Origin: Trichococcus alkaliphilus
GTDB lineage: Bacteria; Bacillota; Bacilli; Lactobacillales; Aerococcaceae
Direction: 5' to 3'
NCBI RefSeq assembly: GCF_003008695.1
Contig: NZ_PXZT01000010.1
Coordinates: forward strand, 1 to 64,000
Length of the DNA stretch: 64,000 nt
Made by a program: the position numbers and the translations under genes. Shown piece after piece: positions 9,839-18,120 of the stretch. Below the pieces are notes generated by a model that worked only from the letters and a program-made list of their open reading frames with translations, did not search any database and was not told the origin of the DNA. Every line of letters starts with the position of its first letter. The stretch's first letter is position 1.

Positions 9839-9886
9839 TGCATTTGTGCCTCGACAATTTTATTGCTGTTTACTGAGGCAGGGGCC

Positions 9887-9919
9887 AAACCATGAATAAA
9901 TTTGTGTTATTCATGGTTT
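9887..9919 (-). terminator. Probable terminator of chrA
   Basis: AAACCATGAATAA and TTATTCATGGTTT form a 13-bp perfect stem with a 7-nt loop, located downstream of chrA on the minus strand. The U tract in that direction is short. Confidence 0.55.
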
Positions 9920-9956
9920 TGACTGATATTAGGGTCTTTTTGTGTGTATGCTACGT

Positions 9957-11048
9957 TTAAAACATCGTGACCAGCCACCCGGTGAAGCCGCCCATGATGA
10001 TCAGAAAGGAGGAGTTCACCTTGAATTTGATGAGGCCGAAGAAACTGACGGCAAAAATGAGGCCGCTGAACCACGAAACGAAGGTCGCTGTCCCCAATTG
10101 CCAGGATACCGATGCCATCAATGCCAGCGAAGCGACCGTAACCCCGTCCAAAATACCGGCGAAGACTTTGGAAGAACGCAGTTTGTTGAACAGCGGATGC
10201 AACAAAAGAATCAGCAGGAAGGAAGGCAAGAAGATGCCGACAGTCGCCAATAAGGCACCCGGTACGCCTTGGATCAGATAGCCCACGAAAGTCGCCGTCG
10301 TGAAGACCGGGCCGGGGGTGAACTGGCCGATTGCGACGGCATCCAGCAACTGGGTGCTGGTCAGCGCAGCGTAACGGTCGATGAATTCCGCCTGCAGAAA
10401 GGCCAGCAGCACGTAGCCGCTCCCATAAAGGACCGAACCGATCTTCAAAAAGGTCAGGAACAACAGCGTCAGCGACATGGGCTCGACGGCGAGATGATGC
10501 GAGCGCCATTTGGCTGACTGCTGAATCAGCAGCATCGTCAATCCGGTCAGAATCAGGATCGTGATTTCGCCGACGCCCATCAGCGACAGCAGATAGGCCG
10601 CCAAGAACAAAAGCAGCGATTTGGTGTCCTTGATGGTCGTCTGCCCCAGACGGAAAAGGGCCTGGATGATGACTGCAAGGATGACCGGTTTGATGCCAGT
10701 GAAGATCGCTTCGATGAGCGGCACTTCGCCGTACTCTTTATAGAACATGGCCAGCAGCAACACAATCGCCATGGCAGGGAAAATGAAGCAGATGCCCGCC
10801 AAGAAAAGCCCAAGCTTTCCACCACGTTTGTAGCCCAAGGTAATCGCCAGCTCCGTTGAATTCGGACCGGGAATCAGATTCGTGAATCCGAGCAGATCCA
10901 TAAAATCCGATTTGGTGAGCCATTTGCGTTTCGTCACCAATTCGTCCTCCATCATGGCGATATGCGCGGCCGGGCCTCCGAAGGCAAACAGCCCCAGCTT
11001 GGCAAAAAAAAAGCAGATTTCCTTGTAGATTTCTTTAGGATAGGTCAT
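9957..11048 (-). CDS. chrA: ChrA-family chromate transporter
   Basis: This 363-residue polytopic membrane protein of the chromate ion transporter family (CHR) has the two-half architecture of long ChrA proteins. The N-half has LGLFAFGGPAAHIAMMEDE and GFTNLIPGPNSTEL. The C-half repeats a related pattern (FLKIGSVLYGSGYVLLAFLQ, IGQFTPGPVFTTATFVGY). Family members export chromate or related oxyanions, and the true substrate here is not shown. AGGAGGAACATC precedes the ATG. It stands alone and is divergent from the gluconokinase gene. Confidence 0.88.
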   Translation of the reverse strand: MTYPKEIYKEICFFFAKLGLFAFGGPAAHIAMMEDELVTKRKWLTKSDFMDLLGFTNLIPGPNSTELAITLGYKRGGKLGLFLAGICFIFPAMAIVLLLAMFYKEYGEVPLIEAIFTGIKPVILAVIIQALFRLGQTTIKDTKSLLLFLAAYLLSLMGVGEITILILTGLTMLLIQQSAKWRSHHLAVEPMSLTLLFLTFLKIGSVLYGSGYVLLAFLQAEFIDRYAALTSTQLLDAVAIGQFTPGPVFTTATFVGYLIQGVPGALLATVGIFLPSFLLILLLHPLFNKLRSSKVFAGILDGVTVASLALMASVSWQLGTATFVSWFSGLIFAVSFFGLIKFKVNSSFLIIMGGFTGWLVTMF

Positions 11049-11193
11049 GATGTTCCTCCTTGTGCGAAGATGTCATCAGTATAGCAGACAGCGATGGATA
11101 TCCAGAAAAGATTGCGTTAAGAAAATGTAAACGATCGAAGCCAGAATATTAAACATTATCAAAAAATTTGCACCAATGCTTGTGGAATTTTGC

Positions 11194-11199
11194 TATAAT
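11194..11199 (+). promoter_or_regulatory. Extended -10 promoter of the sugar kinase
   Basis: TGCTATAAT gives an extended -10; no good -35 lies at 17 bp. A sequence one base off the cre consensus (ATGTAAACGATCGAA) lies at about 11125-11139, so catabolite control is possible. Confidence 0.45.
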
Positions 11200-11251
11200 G
11201 GTTAAGGTCGTGGAAAAATAAGATAAATTTTTTGGATTGGTGGTTTTTTAT

Positions 11252-12751
11252 TTGGCAGCACGATATGTCATGGGAGTGGATGTCGGTACCACAAGCACAA
11301 AAGCCGTACTGTACGAAACGGACGGCTCAGCTTATGAATCAGCGTACGCGCATTATCCATTAATTAAAGAGAATCCCGAAATGGCGGAACAAGACTTGGA
11401 TGAGATCTTTTCAGCCGTATTAAAAACAATAAAAGCAGTCATACAGAAAGCGGAACTTGGGCCGACGGATATTGCCGGCATCGGCTTTTCGAGCGCTATG
11501 CACAGCTTGATCCTCATGGACGCGGAAGGTACGCCGTTGACGAGGAGCATAACCTGGGCCGATAATCGTTCGAAAAAATACGCAAGCATGCTTAAGCATT
11601 CCGAAATGGGCCAGCGTTTTTACGAAAAAACAGGTACACCGCTGCACCCGATGTCCCCATTGAGCAAGATTCTCTGGCTGAAGGCGGAAAAGCCCGAAGT
11701 GTTCCAAGCAGCGCGTTGGTTCATCGGCATCAAGGAATACATTTTTTGGCGCCTGTTCGGAGAATTCGTCGTGGACTATTCGGTTGCCTCGGCTACCGGT
11801 TTGTTCAACATCAGGGAATTCCGCTGGGATGAGGAAATTCTGGAATTCTGCGGTATCACGAGTCAAATGCTGCCGTTGCCGGTAAATCCTGGTCACCAGA
11901 TGAGCGGGTTCTCTGAGGAAGTTTCTGAGTTGCTGGGGCTGGCTGCGGATACACCCTTTATAGTTGGAGGGAATGACGGCTGCTTAGCCAACCTGGGTAT
12001 GGGAGCGATTCGCGCGGGTACGGCAACAATCACAATCGGTACGAGTGGTGCGGTCCGTATGACGAGCGACAAACCTTATGTAAGCCCGGAAGGACGTACA
12101 TTCAGTTATATCCTGGATGAAAACCATTATGTGAACGGCGGCGCCGTCAACAATGGCGGAAACATCTTTGATTGGGCCATCAAACAATTTTTGCCGGCGA
12201 ACATTGCTGATGAAGATCTCTATGACAAAGCGATGGAGATGATCGCAAACGTTGCACCGGGAGCGGATGGATTGGTTTTCCATCCTTATCTGAATGGCGA
12301 ACGGGCGCCTTTATGGAATGCGGATGCCAGAGGGAATTTCAGCGGCATCAACATGCTGCATACGAAAGAACATTTTTTGCGTTCCGTTTTGGAGGGCATC
12401 TGCCTGAATCTGAAGGATGTGCTGGCGTCGGTCATCTCGATGAACGGCGAACCGACAAAAATTATGGCCAGTGGGGGCTTTTCGCGCTCGCAGGCTTGGC
12501 GCCAGATCTTGACGGATATCATCGGCATGCCGATCGAATTTCCAGAAACTTTCGAAAGTTCCTGCACGGGTGCCGCTTTGATCACACTGAAGAGCTTGGG
12601 TTTGGTGGAATCCGTGGATGATGCGGAGGAAATGATGGGTGCATCGATCGAACATCAACCGAATGAAGACAGCAAGTCTGTCTACGCAGCGATGTTCCCT
12701 CGTTACCAAGAGATGAGCAAGTTGTTACAGGAGTTCTATACGGAAAAATGA
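11252..12751 (+). CDS. gntK: FGGY-family carbohydrate kinase, probably gluconokinase
   Basis: This sugar kinase of about 499 residues belongs to the FGGY family and phosphorylates gluconate or a similar sugar to feed the pentose phosphate pathway. The N-terminal phosphate loop is GVDVGTTSTKAVLYE. Later come the ATP-domain stretches GGNDGCLANLGMGAI, TITIGTSGAVR and the C-terminal FGGY signature region around MASGGFSRSQAWRQIL. I prefer the TTG at 11252, behind GGTGG; a TTG at 11237 and an ATG at 11270 are alternatives. The gene is monocistronic and ends at a strong terminator. Xylulokinase or another FGGY substrate cannot be excluded. Confidence 0.82.
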   Translation: MAARYVMGVDVGTTSTKAVLYETDGSAYESAYAHYPLIKENPEMAEQDLDEIFSAVLKTIKAVIQKAELGPTDIAGIGFSSAMHSLILMDAEGTPLTRSITWADNRSKKYASMLKHSEMGQRFYEKTGTPLHPMSPLSKILWLKAEKPEVFQAARWFIGIKEYIFWRLFGEFVVDYSVASATGLFNIREFRWDEEILEFCGITSQMLPLPVNPGHQMSGFSEEVSELLGLAADTPFIVGGNDGCLANLGMGAIRAGTATITIGTSGAVRMTSDKPYVSPEGRTFSYILDENHYVNGGAVNNGGNIFDWAIKQFLPANIADEDLYDKAMEMIANVAPGADGLVFHPYLNGERAPLWNADARGNFSGINMLHTKEHFLRSVLEGICLNLKDVLASVISMNGEPTKIMASGGFSRSQAWRQILTDIIGMPIEFPETFESSCTGAALITLKSLGLVESVDDAEEMMGASIEHQPNEDSKSVYAAMFPRYQEMSKLLQEFYTEK

Positions 12752-12765
12752 AATTGAACCAAAAG

Positions 12766-12806
12766 AAAAGACATACTCACTAAAATTTAGTGGCTATGTC
12801 TTTTTT
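12766..12806. terminator. Bidirectional terminator between gntK and gpo
   Basis: AAAAGACATA (12766-12775) pairs with TATGTCTTTT (12795-12804), with further pairing of CACTAAA with TTTAGTG inside. A T run follows on each strand, between convergent genes. Confidence 0.85.
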
Positions 12807-12809
12807 AGT

Positions 12810-13295
12810 CTACGCGTTACTGATTGGTTGCTCCAAGGCGCTTTCGATCAGCTTCGTCATTTTCTTTGGTGTGGTGATCGGCGCAAAACGCTTGATGATT
12901 TCGCCATCGCGGCCAATCAGGAATTTCGTGAAATTCCACTTGATGGCGCCTCCTCCAGTCTGTTCGACCAAATATTTGTAGAGCGGATCCGCATTGTCTC
13001 CGTTCACTTCGATTTTGTCGAATATCGGGAAAGTGACACCGTAATTGAGTCGGCAGAATTCAGCAGCCTCGGCTCCATTTAACGGTTCTTGGTTATTGAA
13101 CTGGTTCGATGGAAATCCTAGAACGAGGAAATCCTTGTCTTTGTACTTCTCGTAAAGTTCCTCCAGTTCATCCAATTGACCCACTAAACCGCACTTTGAA
13201 GCTGTATTGACGATGCAGATGACTTTTCCTTTGTACTGTTCCAATGGTACAGATGACTGATCTGTTTTTCTTACATGATATTCATATATGGACAT
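12810..13295 (-). CDS. gpo: Glutathione peroxidase-family peroxidase (Cys type)
   Basis: This 161-residue thioredoxin-fold peroxidase reduces hydroperoxides. The active-site motif NTASKCGL places Cys35 where animal enzymes have selenocysteine. The catalytic Gln and Trp regions are seen as FPSNQFNNQEP and IKWNFTKFL. The length is normal for bacterial BsaA/Gpo proteins. Such Cys forms often use thioredoxin rather than glutathione; the donor here is not known. AGGAGT lies before the ATG on the minus strand, and the gene converges on gntK across a shared terminator. Confidence 0.92.
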   Translation of the reverse strand: MSIYEYHVRKTDQSSVPLEQYKGKVICIVNTASKCGLVGQLDELEELYEKYKDKDFLVLGFPSNQFNNQEPLNGAEAAEFCRLNYGVTFPIFDKIEVNGDNADPLYKYLVEQTGGGAIKWNFTKFLIGRDGEIIKRFAPITTPKKMTKLIESALEQPISNA

Positions 13296-13519
13296 ATCGA
13301 AGGACTCCTTTGGTTATGCTACTTATAGGTGTTAAAACATAGTATAAACAACAATGTAAAGGATTGCAAAAGAAAAGCCCCGGTAAAAATTGAAGGAGAT
13401 ATGACAGTTTGATGAGAAATGATGAAATTGTAACAGTAATTTCCATAAATGACTGTTTTTTTATTCTCGTTTGCTGTATGATAGTTGAGTATTATAAATC
13501 GAATCTGGAGGGATTTTTT

Positions 13520-14494
13520 TTGGACATGTTTGAAGGCTTAAGCCAAAAAATCGTAGGAAAAAAAATAAAAATCGTTTTCCCGGAAGGCTTAGAACCAAGA
13601 ATTTTAGGGGCAGTCGTTCGTCTTAAAGCGGAAGATTTAGTGGAACCAATCGTTATCGGAAATGTGGATGCAGTCAAAGAAGCTGCAAAAGGCCGCGGAT
13701 TCAGACTAAGTGGTATCCAAATCATCGACCCAGCTGATTATGCTGAACTCGATGAAATGGTTGCATCTTTCGTCGCTCGCCGTAACGGTAAAGTCACTGA
13801 AGAACAAGCTAGAAAATTGTTGTTGGATGAGAATTATTTCGGAACAATGATGGTACACATGGGCTTAGCCGATGGTCTGGTGAGCGGTGCTATTCACTCT
13901 ACAGGTGATACTGTCCGTCCTGCGCTTCAAATCATCAAAACAAAACCGGGCGTAAGCCGCACAAGTGGTGCTTTCATCATGCTCCGTGGTACTGAAAGAT
14001 TCCTGTTCGCTGACTGCGCAATCAACATCAATCCAAATGCACAAGAACTTGCTGAAATCGCAGTGGAAAGTGCTAAAACGGCTGAAATGTTCGAAATCCA
14101 ACCAAACGTTGCTTTGATGAGCTTCTCAACAAAAGGCTCAGCAGCATCACCGGAAGTCGACAAAGTCGTGGAAGCTACAAGAATCGCAAAAGAATTAGCA
14201 CCTCAATACAACATCGACGGCGAATTGCAATTCGATGCAGCTTTTTCTGAAGTAGTCGCTAAACAAAAAGCTCCTGGCTCAACTGTAGCTGGTCAAGCTA
14301 AAGTATTCATTTTCCCTGAAATCCAATCAGGAAATATCGGCTACAAGATCGCACAACGTTTCGGCGGGTTCGAAGCGGTAGGCCCAATCTTGCAAGGCTT
14401 GAACAAACCGATTTCCGATTTGTCACGCGGTTGTAACGAAGAAGATGTCTACAAAACAGCCATCATCACAGCAAACCAAACATTACTTGATTAA
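13520..14494 (+). CDS. pta: Phosphate acetyltransferase
   Basis: This enzyme of about 324 residues interconverts acetyl-CoA and acetyl phosphate in the acetate/overflow pathway. KIVFPEGLEPRILGA opens the PTA domain. MGLADGLVSGAIHSTGDTVRPAL and SFSTKGSA lie around the CoA and phosphate sites, and FIFPEIQSGNIGYKIAQRFG is a family signature. I take the TTG at 13520 as the start because TGGAGGGA stands six bases upstream; the ATG at 13526 is an alternative. A longer ORF to 13409 would add a poorly conserved leader. The gene is monocistronic and ends in a strong terminator. Confidence 0.94.
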   Translation: MDMFEGLSQKIVGKKIKIVFPEGLEPRILGAVVRLKAEDLVEPIVIGNVDAVKEAAKGRGFRLSGIQIIDPADYAELDEMVASFVARRNGKVTEEQARKLLLDENYFGTMMVHMGLADGLVSGAIHSTGDTVRPALQIIKTKPGVSRTSGAFIMLRGTERFLFADCAININPNAQELAEIAVESAKTAEMFEIQPNVALMSFSTKGSAASPEVDKVVEATRIAKELAPQYNIDGELQFDAAFSEVVAKQKAPGSTVAGQAKVFIFPEIQSGNIGYKIAQRFGGFEAVGPILQGLNKPISDLSRGCNEEDVYKTAIITANQTLLD

Positions 14495-14496
14495 TG

Positions 14497-14538
14497 AAAA
14501 AATGGAAAGCCTGGATCAAATCCGGCTTTCCATTTTTT
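14497..14538 (+). terminator. Intrinsic terminator of pta
   Basis: AAAAATGGAAAGCC and GGCTTTCCATTTTTT form a 14-bp stem around TGGATCAAATCC. Confidence 0.9.
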
Positions 14539-14648
14539 GTTGTGCTCCAAAATGGGCCATCCGCAAAAAAAAGGTGCATTCCGGAGTGAATGTTCCTATA
14601 ATAAGGAATGGAATAAAATAAATTGGTGAAGATGGGAGCAGATTCAGA

Positions 14649-15131
14649 ATGTTCACCTTACAAGCAAAAAATGAAGAAGAAACGATGTGGATAGCCGCGC
14701 AATTGGCAAATCTATTGAAACCGAAAGATGTCATCCTCCTGGAGGGGAATTTGGGGGCCGGCAAAACCACTTTTACAAAAGGTCTGGCAAAGGGGTTGGG
14801 CATTGACACGGTTATAAAAAGCCCCACGTATACTTTGATCAGAGAGTACACAAAGGGTAGGCTGCCGCTATACCATATGGATGTCTATCGTTTGGAGGAT
14901 GTCGGCGGCGATGAACTGGGCTTCGAAGAATACCTCTATGGGAATGGCGTTTGCGTAATCGAATGGGCAAAGTTCATCGAAGAGGAATTGCCGGATGCAT
15001 ATTTGACGATCCGCTTGGTTCCTACTGGGGAATTTTATGAAAACCGGGAAATCACTTTTCTGCCGACCGGCGAACGTTATGATGCTTTGGTTGAAACACT
15101 ACAGGGAATACTCACGAAAGAAGGACAATAG
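14649..15131 (+). CDS. tsaE: tRNA threonylcarbamoyladenosine synthesis ATPase
   Basis: This 160-residue P-loop ATPase works with TsaB and TsaD to make the t6A modification at A37 of ANN-decoding tRNAs. Walker A GNLGAGKTTFTKG lies near residue 36, SPTYTLIREY at about 60, and the catalytic HMDVYRLE at about 75. VIEWAKFIEEELP is the typical late motif. A GATGGGAG site lies upstream of the ATG. The next gene, an acetyltransferase, starts 2 bp after the stop. This tsaE-acetyltransferase pairing is familiar from other Firmicutes. Confidence 0.95.
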   Translation: MFTLQAKNEEETMWIAAQLANLLKPKDVILLEGNLGAGKTTFTKGLAKGLGIDTVIKSPTYTLIREYTKGRLPLYHMDVYRLEDVGGDELGFEEYLYGNGVCVIEWAKFIEEELPDAYLTIRLVPTGEFYENREITFLPTGERYDALVETLQGILTKEGQ

Positions 15132-15132
15132 C

Positions 15133-15663
15133 ATGCGCAAAAGAGAGAAAGTCGAAATCATGATCCGGGAAGCCATCCCGGCCGATGCAAAGGACATCAT
15201 TGCTTTCAGCAGAAAAACCGGCGCCGAAACGCCTTATTTGGCATATGGGGCTGAAGGTTTGGAATTGTCCGAAGCCTTCGAAGAATTATATCTGGAAGAT
15301 TTGATGGAGAAAGACAACAACGTGATGCTGATTGCGACGATAAACAACAAGCAATTGATTGGCTTGGCATCCGTCGGGGCAGTGGATAAACCGAAGCTTA
15401 GGCACATAGGAGAAGTCGGTATTACCGTCGAGAAGGATTATTGGGGATTCGGAATCGGATCGGTTCTGATGGAAGAAATCGAAACCTGGGCAATCGAGAG
15501 TGGTGTCATCCGCCGCTTGGAATTGACGGTCCATGGAGAAAACGAACGAGCCATCCATCTCTATGAAAAAATGGGTTACCAGCAAGAAGCGGTGATGCCG
15601 CGTGCCATGCTGATCGATGGAGAATTTATCGATGGCGTATTGATGAGTCTGATGATAGACTGA
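15133..15663 (+). CDS. GNAT-family N-acetyltransferase
   Basis: This 176-residue GNAT-fold acetyltransferase transfers an acetyl group from acetyl-CoA to an amine. The acetyl-CoA loop is seen in GITVEKDYWGFGIGSVLMEE (motif A, with the Gly-Phe-Gly-Ile-Gly turn). RLELTVHGENERAIHLYEKM is the motif B region. I chose the ATG at 15133 because AGAAGGA ends a few bases upstream; an in-frame ORF starting earlier overlaps tsaE with no ribosome site. Co-transcribed with tsaE. The substrate is unknown; RimI-like protein acetylation is possible but unproven. Confidence 0.85.
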   Translation: MRKREKVEIMIREAIPADAKDIIAFSRKTGAETPYLAYGAEGLELSEAFEELYLEDLMEKDNNVMLIATINNKQLIGLASVGAVDKPKLRHIGEVGITVEKDYWGFGIGSVLMEEIETWAIESGVIRRLELTVHGENERAIHLYEKMGYQQEAVMPRAMLIDGEFIDGVLMSLMID

Positions 15664-15676
15664 TATGCAGGAACGG

Positions 15677-15726
15677 AATGACGTTTTAGGCGAAAATATT
15701 TTGAATATTTTGTTTAAAACGTCATT
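15677..15726 (+). terminator. Terminator of the tsaE operon
   Basis: AATGACGTTTTAGGCGAAAATATT pairs imperfectly with AATATTTTGTTTAAAACGTCATT. It is a long stem with a small internal mismatch, followed by TTCC. Confidence 0.65.
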
Positions 15727-15732
15727 TTCCGC

Positions 15733-15761
15733 TTGACATGTTAACGCTTACATGTTATTAT
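15733..15761 (+). promoter_or_regulatory. Strong promoter with a cre site in its spacer
   Basis: A perfect TTGACA (15733-15738), a 17-bp spacer and TATTAT (15756-15761) form a strong sigma-A promoter. The spacer begins with TGTTAACGCTTACA (15739-15752), which matches the cre consensus TGWNANCGNTNWCA at every position. CcpA bound here would block RNA polymerase. Confidence 0.75.
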
Positions 15762-15768
15762 AACTATA

Positions 15769-16139
15769 CAAAGAGAGACATACTAAGTAAAACAAAGAAA
15801 CACAAAAGAGTATGCGACTCTTTCAGGAAAATCCTTCAAAAAGATTTTCCGGTTAACAGCTTTTCAGTTAAGCTGTTAATGCAAAATCTTAGATGGTTCG
15901 GAATTTGTGTTCTAGATGCATTTCTAAGACATGAAAACTTGACCCATCCTAAGATTAATAAACAGTAGATTTCATTTAAGCAGCTAGAAGCGAAAGCTTA
16001 TATGACTTGCCTGAAAGACAAGCATAACTAGTATTGAAAAGTTCGTAGATCGTTAAGATTGAACAATCAATGAAGCAAAGATGAGGCTACTGATTTAGGA
16101 GGAAGTGTTCCGATTGTTGGAGCACTTCCTTTTTATTTT
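15769..16139 (+). ncRNA. Candidate structured noncoding RNA, about 370 nt
   Basis: This stretch lies between a strong promoter and a strong intrinsic terminator and holds no credible ORF; the longest frame has no ribosome site and begins inside the promoter. It can form a series of stems: AAAGAGT/ACTCTTT (near 15806-15822), GGAAAATC/GATTTTCC (15826-15850), TTAACAGCTT/AAGCTGTTAA (15853-15879), AATCTTAG-ATGG with CCATCCTAAGATT (15885-15957), and CTTG/CAAG (near 16007-16022). It ends in the terminator hairpin AGGAAGTG/CACTTCCT. It lacks the signature sequences of tmRNA, RNase P RNA, SRP RNA and the T-box. The cre site implies catabolite repression. It could also be a long regulatory leader, but the terminator comes about 200 bp before the next gene. 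Confidence 0.6.
16100..16139 (+). terminator. Intrinsic terminator of the ncRNA
   Basis: AGGAAGTGTTCC and GGAGCACTTCCT pair around GATTGTT with one mismatch, followed by TTTTATTTT. Confidence 0.85.
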
Positions 16140-16228
16140 GGTGTTTGGCAGCCATCGTATTTTGTTGTGTGCGAAATTTGCATAGAAATTTGCATATATG
16201 AAGAAATAAATTATTGGACACAAAATGC

Positions 16229-16278
16229 TTGCATCCGCTCACTCTTTACGCTATCCTTTAAAACGTAATCGTTACGAT
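16229..16278 (+). promoter_or_regulatory. Promoter with Zur-type operator
   Basis: TTGCAT (16229-16234), a 17-bp spacer and TATCCT (16252-16257) form the promoter. ACGTAATCGTTACGA at 16264-16278, on the likely start of transcription, matches the Bacillus Zur box TCGTAATNATTACGA at nearly all positions. Zinc-loaded Zur would repress the zinc-binding lipoprotein gene downstream. Confidence 0.7.
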
Positions 16279-16339
16279 TTGTAACGAGCAATCATTATCT
16301 GACTTGGGATAGGCCATAAAGAGAAAACGGGGGAAAAAA

Positions 16340-17308
16340 ATGAATCAAAAAAAGAATATGAAGTGGGCGTTCTCGCTATTGGGGACAGCTGTGCTCTTGG
16401 CTAGTTGCGGAGCAGCCGAGAGCACAACAGAAAATACGGAGTCGGACAAGCTGCAGGTTGTCACGACCTTTTATCCGATGTACGATTTTACGAAACAGGT
16501 CGCGCAGGACGATGCCGACGTGAGCCTGCTTTTGGAAGCAGGAATGGAAGTCCATTCCTTTGGGCCTTCGAGCCAGATGATCGCGGAAATCCAGGATGCG
16601 GATGTGTTCATTTACAACAGCGCTGAGATGGAGACGTGGGTACCGGACGTGTTGGCTTCCATCGACACTTCGAATATGGTTGTCATTTGTGCAAGCGAAG
16701 CGATCACGCTATTGGAGTATGAAGGCGAAGCCCACGCGCATAATCACGAGTCCGAGGAAGAAGATGCGGAGACGGGACATAGCCATACTGTTGATCCTCA
16801 CGTGTGGTTGGACCCTGTGCTGGCGCAGACTGAGGTAACGACGATTGCGGAAGGATTGGCCGAAGCAGATGTGGAACATGCCGAGAATTATCTGAAAAAT
16901 GCCGAAACGTATAACGGAAAACTGAACGAATTGGATGAAGCCTACCGAGCCGCTTTTGATGGGGCGGAAAACCGTACTTTTGTGACGCAGCATGCTGCCT
17001 TCGCCTATTTGGCGGCCCGCTATGATCTCAATCAGATTTCCGTGACGGGTCTGAATGCCGAAAGCGAGCCGAGCGCGGCAGCTTTGGCGACACTTTCCGA
17101 TTACGTGAAGGCCAACAATATTTCGCACATTTATTTTGAAAACAATGCTTCTTCACAGACGGCGGAGACGCTTTCGGAAGAGGTTGGAGTGGAATTGGCG
17201 GTATTGAGCCCTCTCGAAGGGATCACCGCAGAGGACCAGGAACAGGGTGCGGATTATATTTCGGTGATGCTGGAAAATCTTGAGGCATTGAAGAGAAGCA
17301 TCAACTGA
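16340..17308 (+). CDS. znuA: Zinc ABC transporter substrate-binding lipoprotein
   Basis: This 322-residue cluster-9 metal-binding protein has a lipobox LLASC near residue 24, so it is anchored outside the membrane. Metal ligands are expected at GMEVHSFGPSS (His), DPHVWLDPV (His), QHAAFAY (His) and the late SPLEG region. A His/Asp/Glu-rich loop (HAHNHESEEE to HSHTVDPH) before the second ligand is a mark of zinc-specific ZnuA/AdcA proteins. The ribosome site GGGGG precedes the ATG. A Zur box overlaps the promoter. No permease or ATPase gene is adjacent, so it must use a transporter encoded elsewhere. Confidence 0.88.
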   Translation: MNQKKNMKWAFSLLGTAVLLASCGAAESTTENTESDKLQVVTTFYPMYDFTKQVAQDDADVSLLLEAGMEVHSFGPSSQMIAEIQDADVFIYNSAEMETWVPDVLASIDTSNMVVICASEAITLLEYEGEAHAHNHESEEEDAETGHSHTVDPHVWLDPVLAQTEVTTIAEGLAEADVEHAENYLKNAETYNGKLNELDEAYRAAFDGAENRTFVTQHAAFAYLAARYDLNQISVTGLNAESEPSAAALATLSDYVKANNISHIYFENNASSQTAETLSEEVGVELAVLSPLEGITAEDQEQGADYISVMLENLEALKRSIN

Positions 17309-17466
17309 TCCAGAAGTGTTATTGTTCCTCCTTGGGACGTTTGCGTGCTATGATTTGGTTGAGAAAAGACTGCAGAAAAAGCTTACAATGAAAATCGGAA
17401 AACAGTCGAACAACATGCACTTGTTTCAGTCAATGGGAAGATATTGTCGGACGAGGAGGGAAAGGT

Positions 17467-18120
17467 ATGTTATTTACCGATCGGAAAGAAGCCGGCATCC
17501 TGCTGGCCGAAGCTTTGGAGAAGTACCGCGGAGAAGATATCGTCGTATATGCTTTGCCGCGAGGGGGAGTGCCTTTGGGCGTGGAGATCGCCAAGAAATT
17601 GGCGGCACCGCTGGATTTGCTCATCACGAAAAAAATCGGACACCCATTCAATCCTGAATATGCCATCGGGGCCATCACAGAGGATGCGGACCCGATTTTC
17701 AATCCGGGCGAGCACGGGGTGTTGGACCAAAATTGGCTGGAATGGGAGCTGAAGCGGCTCCGCCAGGAAATCAACCGGCGCAGGGAAACGTATGTCGGCG
17801 CTGCGAACATCCAGTCCTTGGAAGGCAAAACGGCCATCATCGTGGACGACGGCATCGCGACCGGCTTCACGATGTTCGCCTCAATAGCGGCACTAAAAAA
17901 ACGGAACCCGAAACGCATCATTGTGGCAGTCCCGGTCACACCAGAGGATACCGCGAAAAAGATGGACCAAATGGTGGATGCAGTCGTTGCCTTGGAGCGG
18001 ACGGATGACTATCTCGGAGCGGTGGGCGCCTATTATGTCCATTTCGATCAGCTCGACGATGCGGAGGTAGTCTCCTTGCTCCGAAGCATGAACGTTAAGG
18101 AGGAGAAGGCAGATGAGTGA
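17467..18120 (+). CDS. Predicted phosphoribosyltransferase (COG1926 type)
   Basis: This 217-residue type I phosphoribosyltransferase-fold protein carries the PRPP-binding loop TAIIVDDGIATGFTM near residue 120. An N-terminal ALPRGGVPLGVEIAKKL supplies the pyrophosphate loop. It has none of the extra features of pyrE, hpt or upp. The gene overlaps the following alpha/beta-hydrolase gene by 8 nt. In other bacteria these two domains are fused into one polypeptide, so the pair probably acts together. The reaction is unknown. The ATG has a GAGGAGGGAAAGG ribosome site. Confidence 0.82.
   Translation: MLFTDRKEAGILLAEALEKYRGEDIVVYALPRGGVPLGVEIAKKLAAPLDLLITKKIGHPFNPEYAIGAITEDADPIFNPGEHGVLDQNWLEWELKRLRQEINRRRETYVGAANIQSLEGKTAIIVDDGIATGFTMFASIAALKKRNPKRIIVAVPVTPEDTAKKMDQMVDAVVALERTDDYLGAVGAYYVHFDQLDDAEVVSLLRSMNVKEEKADE

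Noticed and set aside
9907-10509. Long frames overlapping chrA in other phases
   Set aside because: No ribosome site and low-complexity Arg/Gly-rich products; chrA is clearly the real gene.
15738-15968. 76-codon frame in the ncRNA region
   Set aside because: Its start lies inside the promoter spacer, there is no ribosome site, and its composition is not protein-like.
15769-16139. tmRNA, RNase P RNA, SRP RNA or T-box identity for the structured RNA
   Set aside because: The conserved signatures of each (for example the tmRNA tag or the T-box motif) were looked for and not found.
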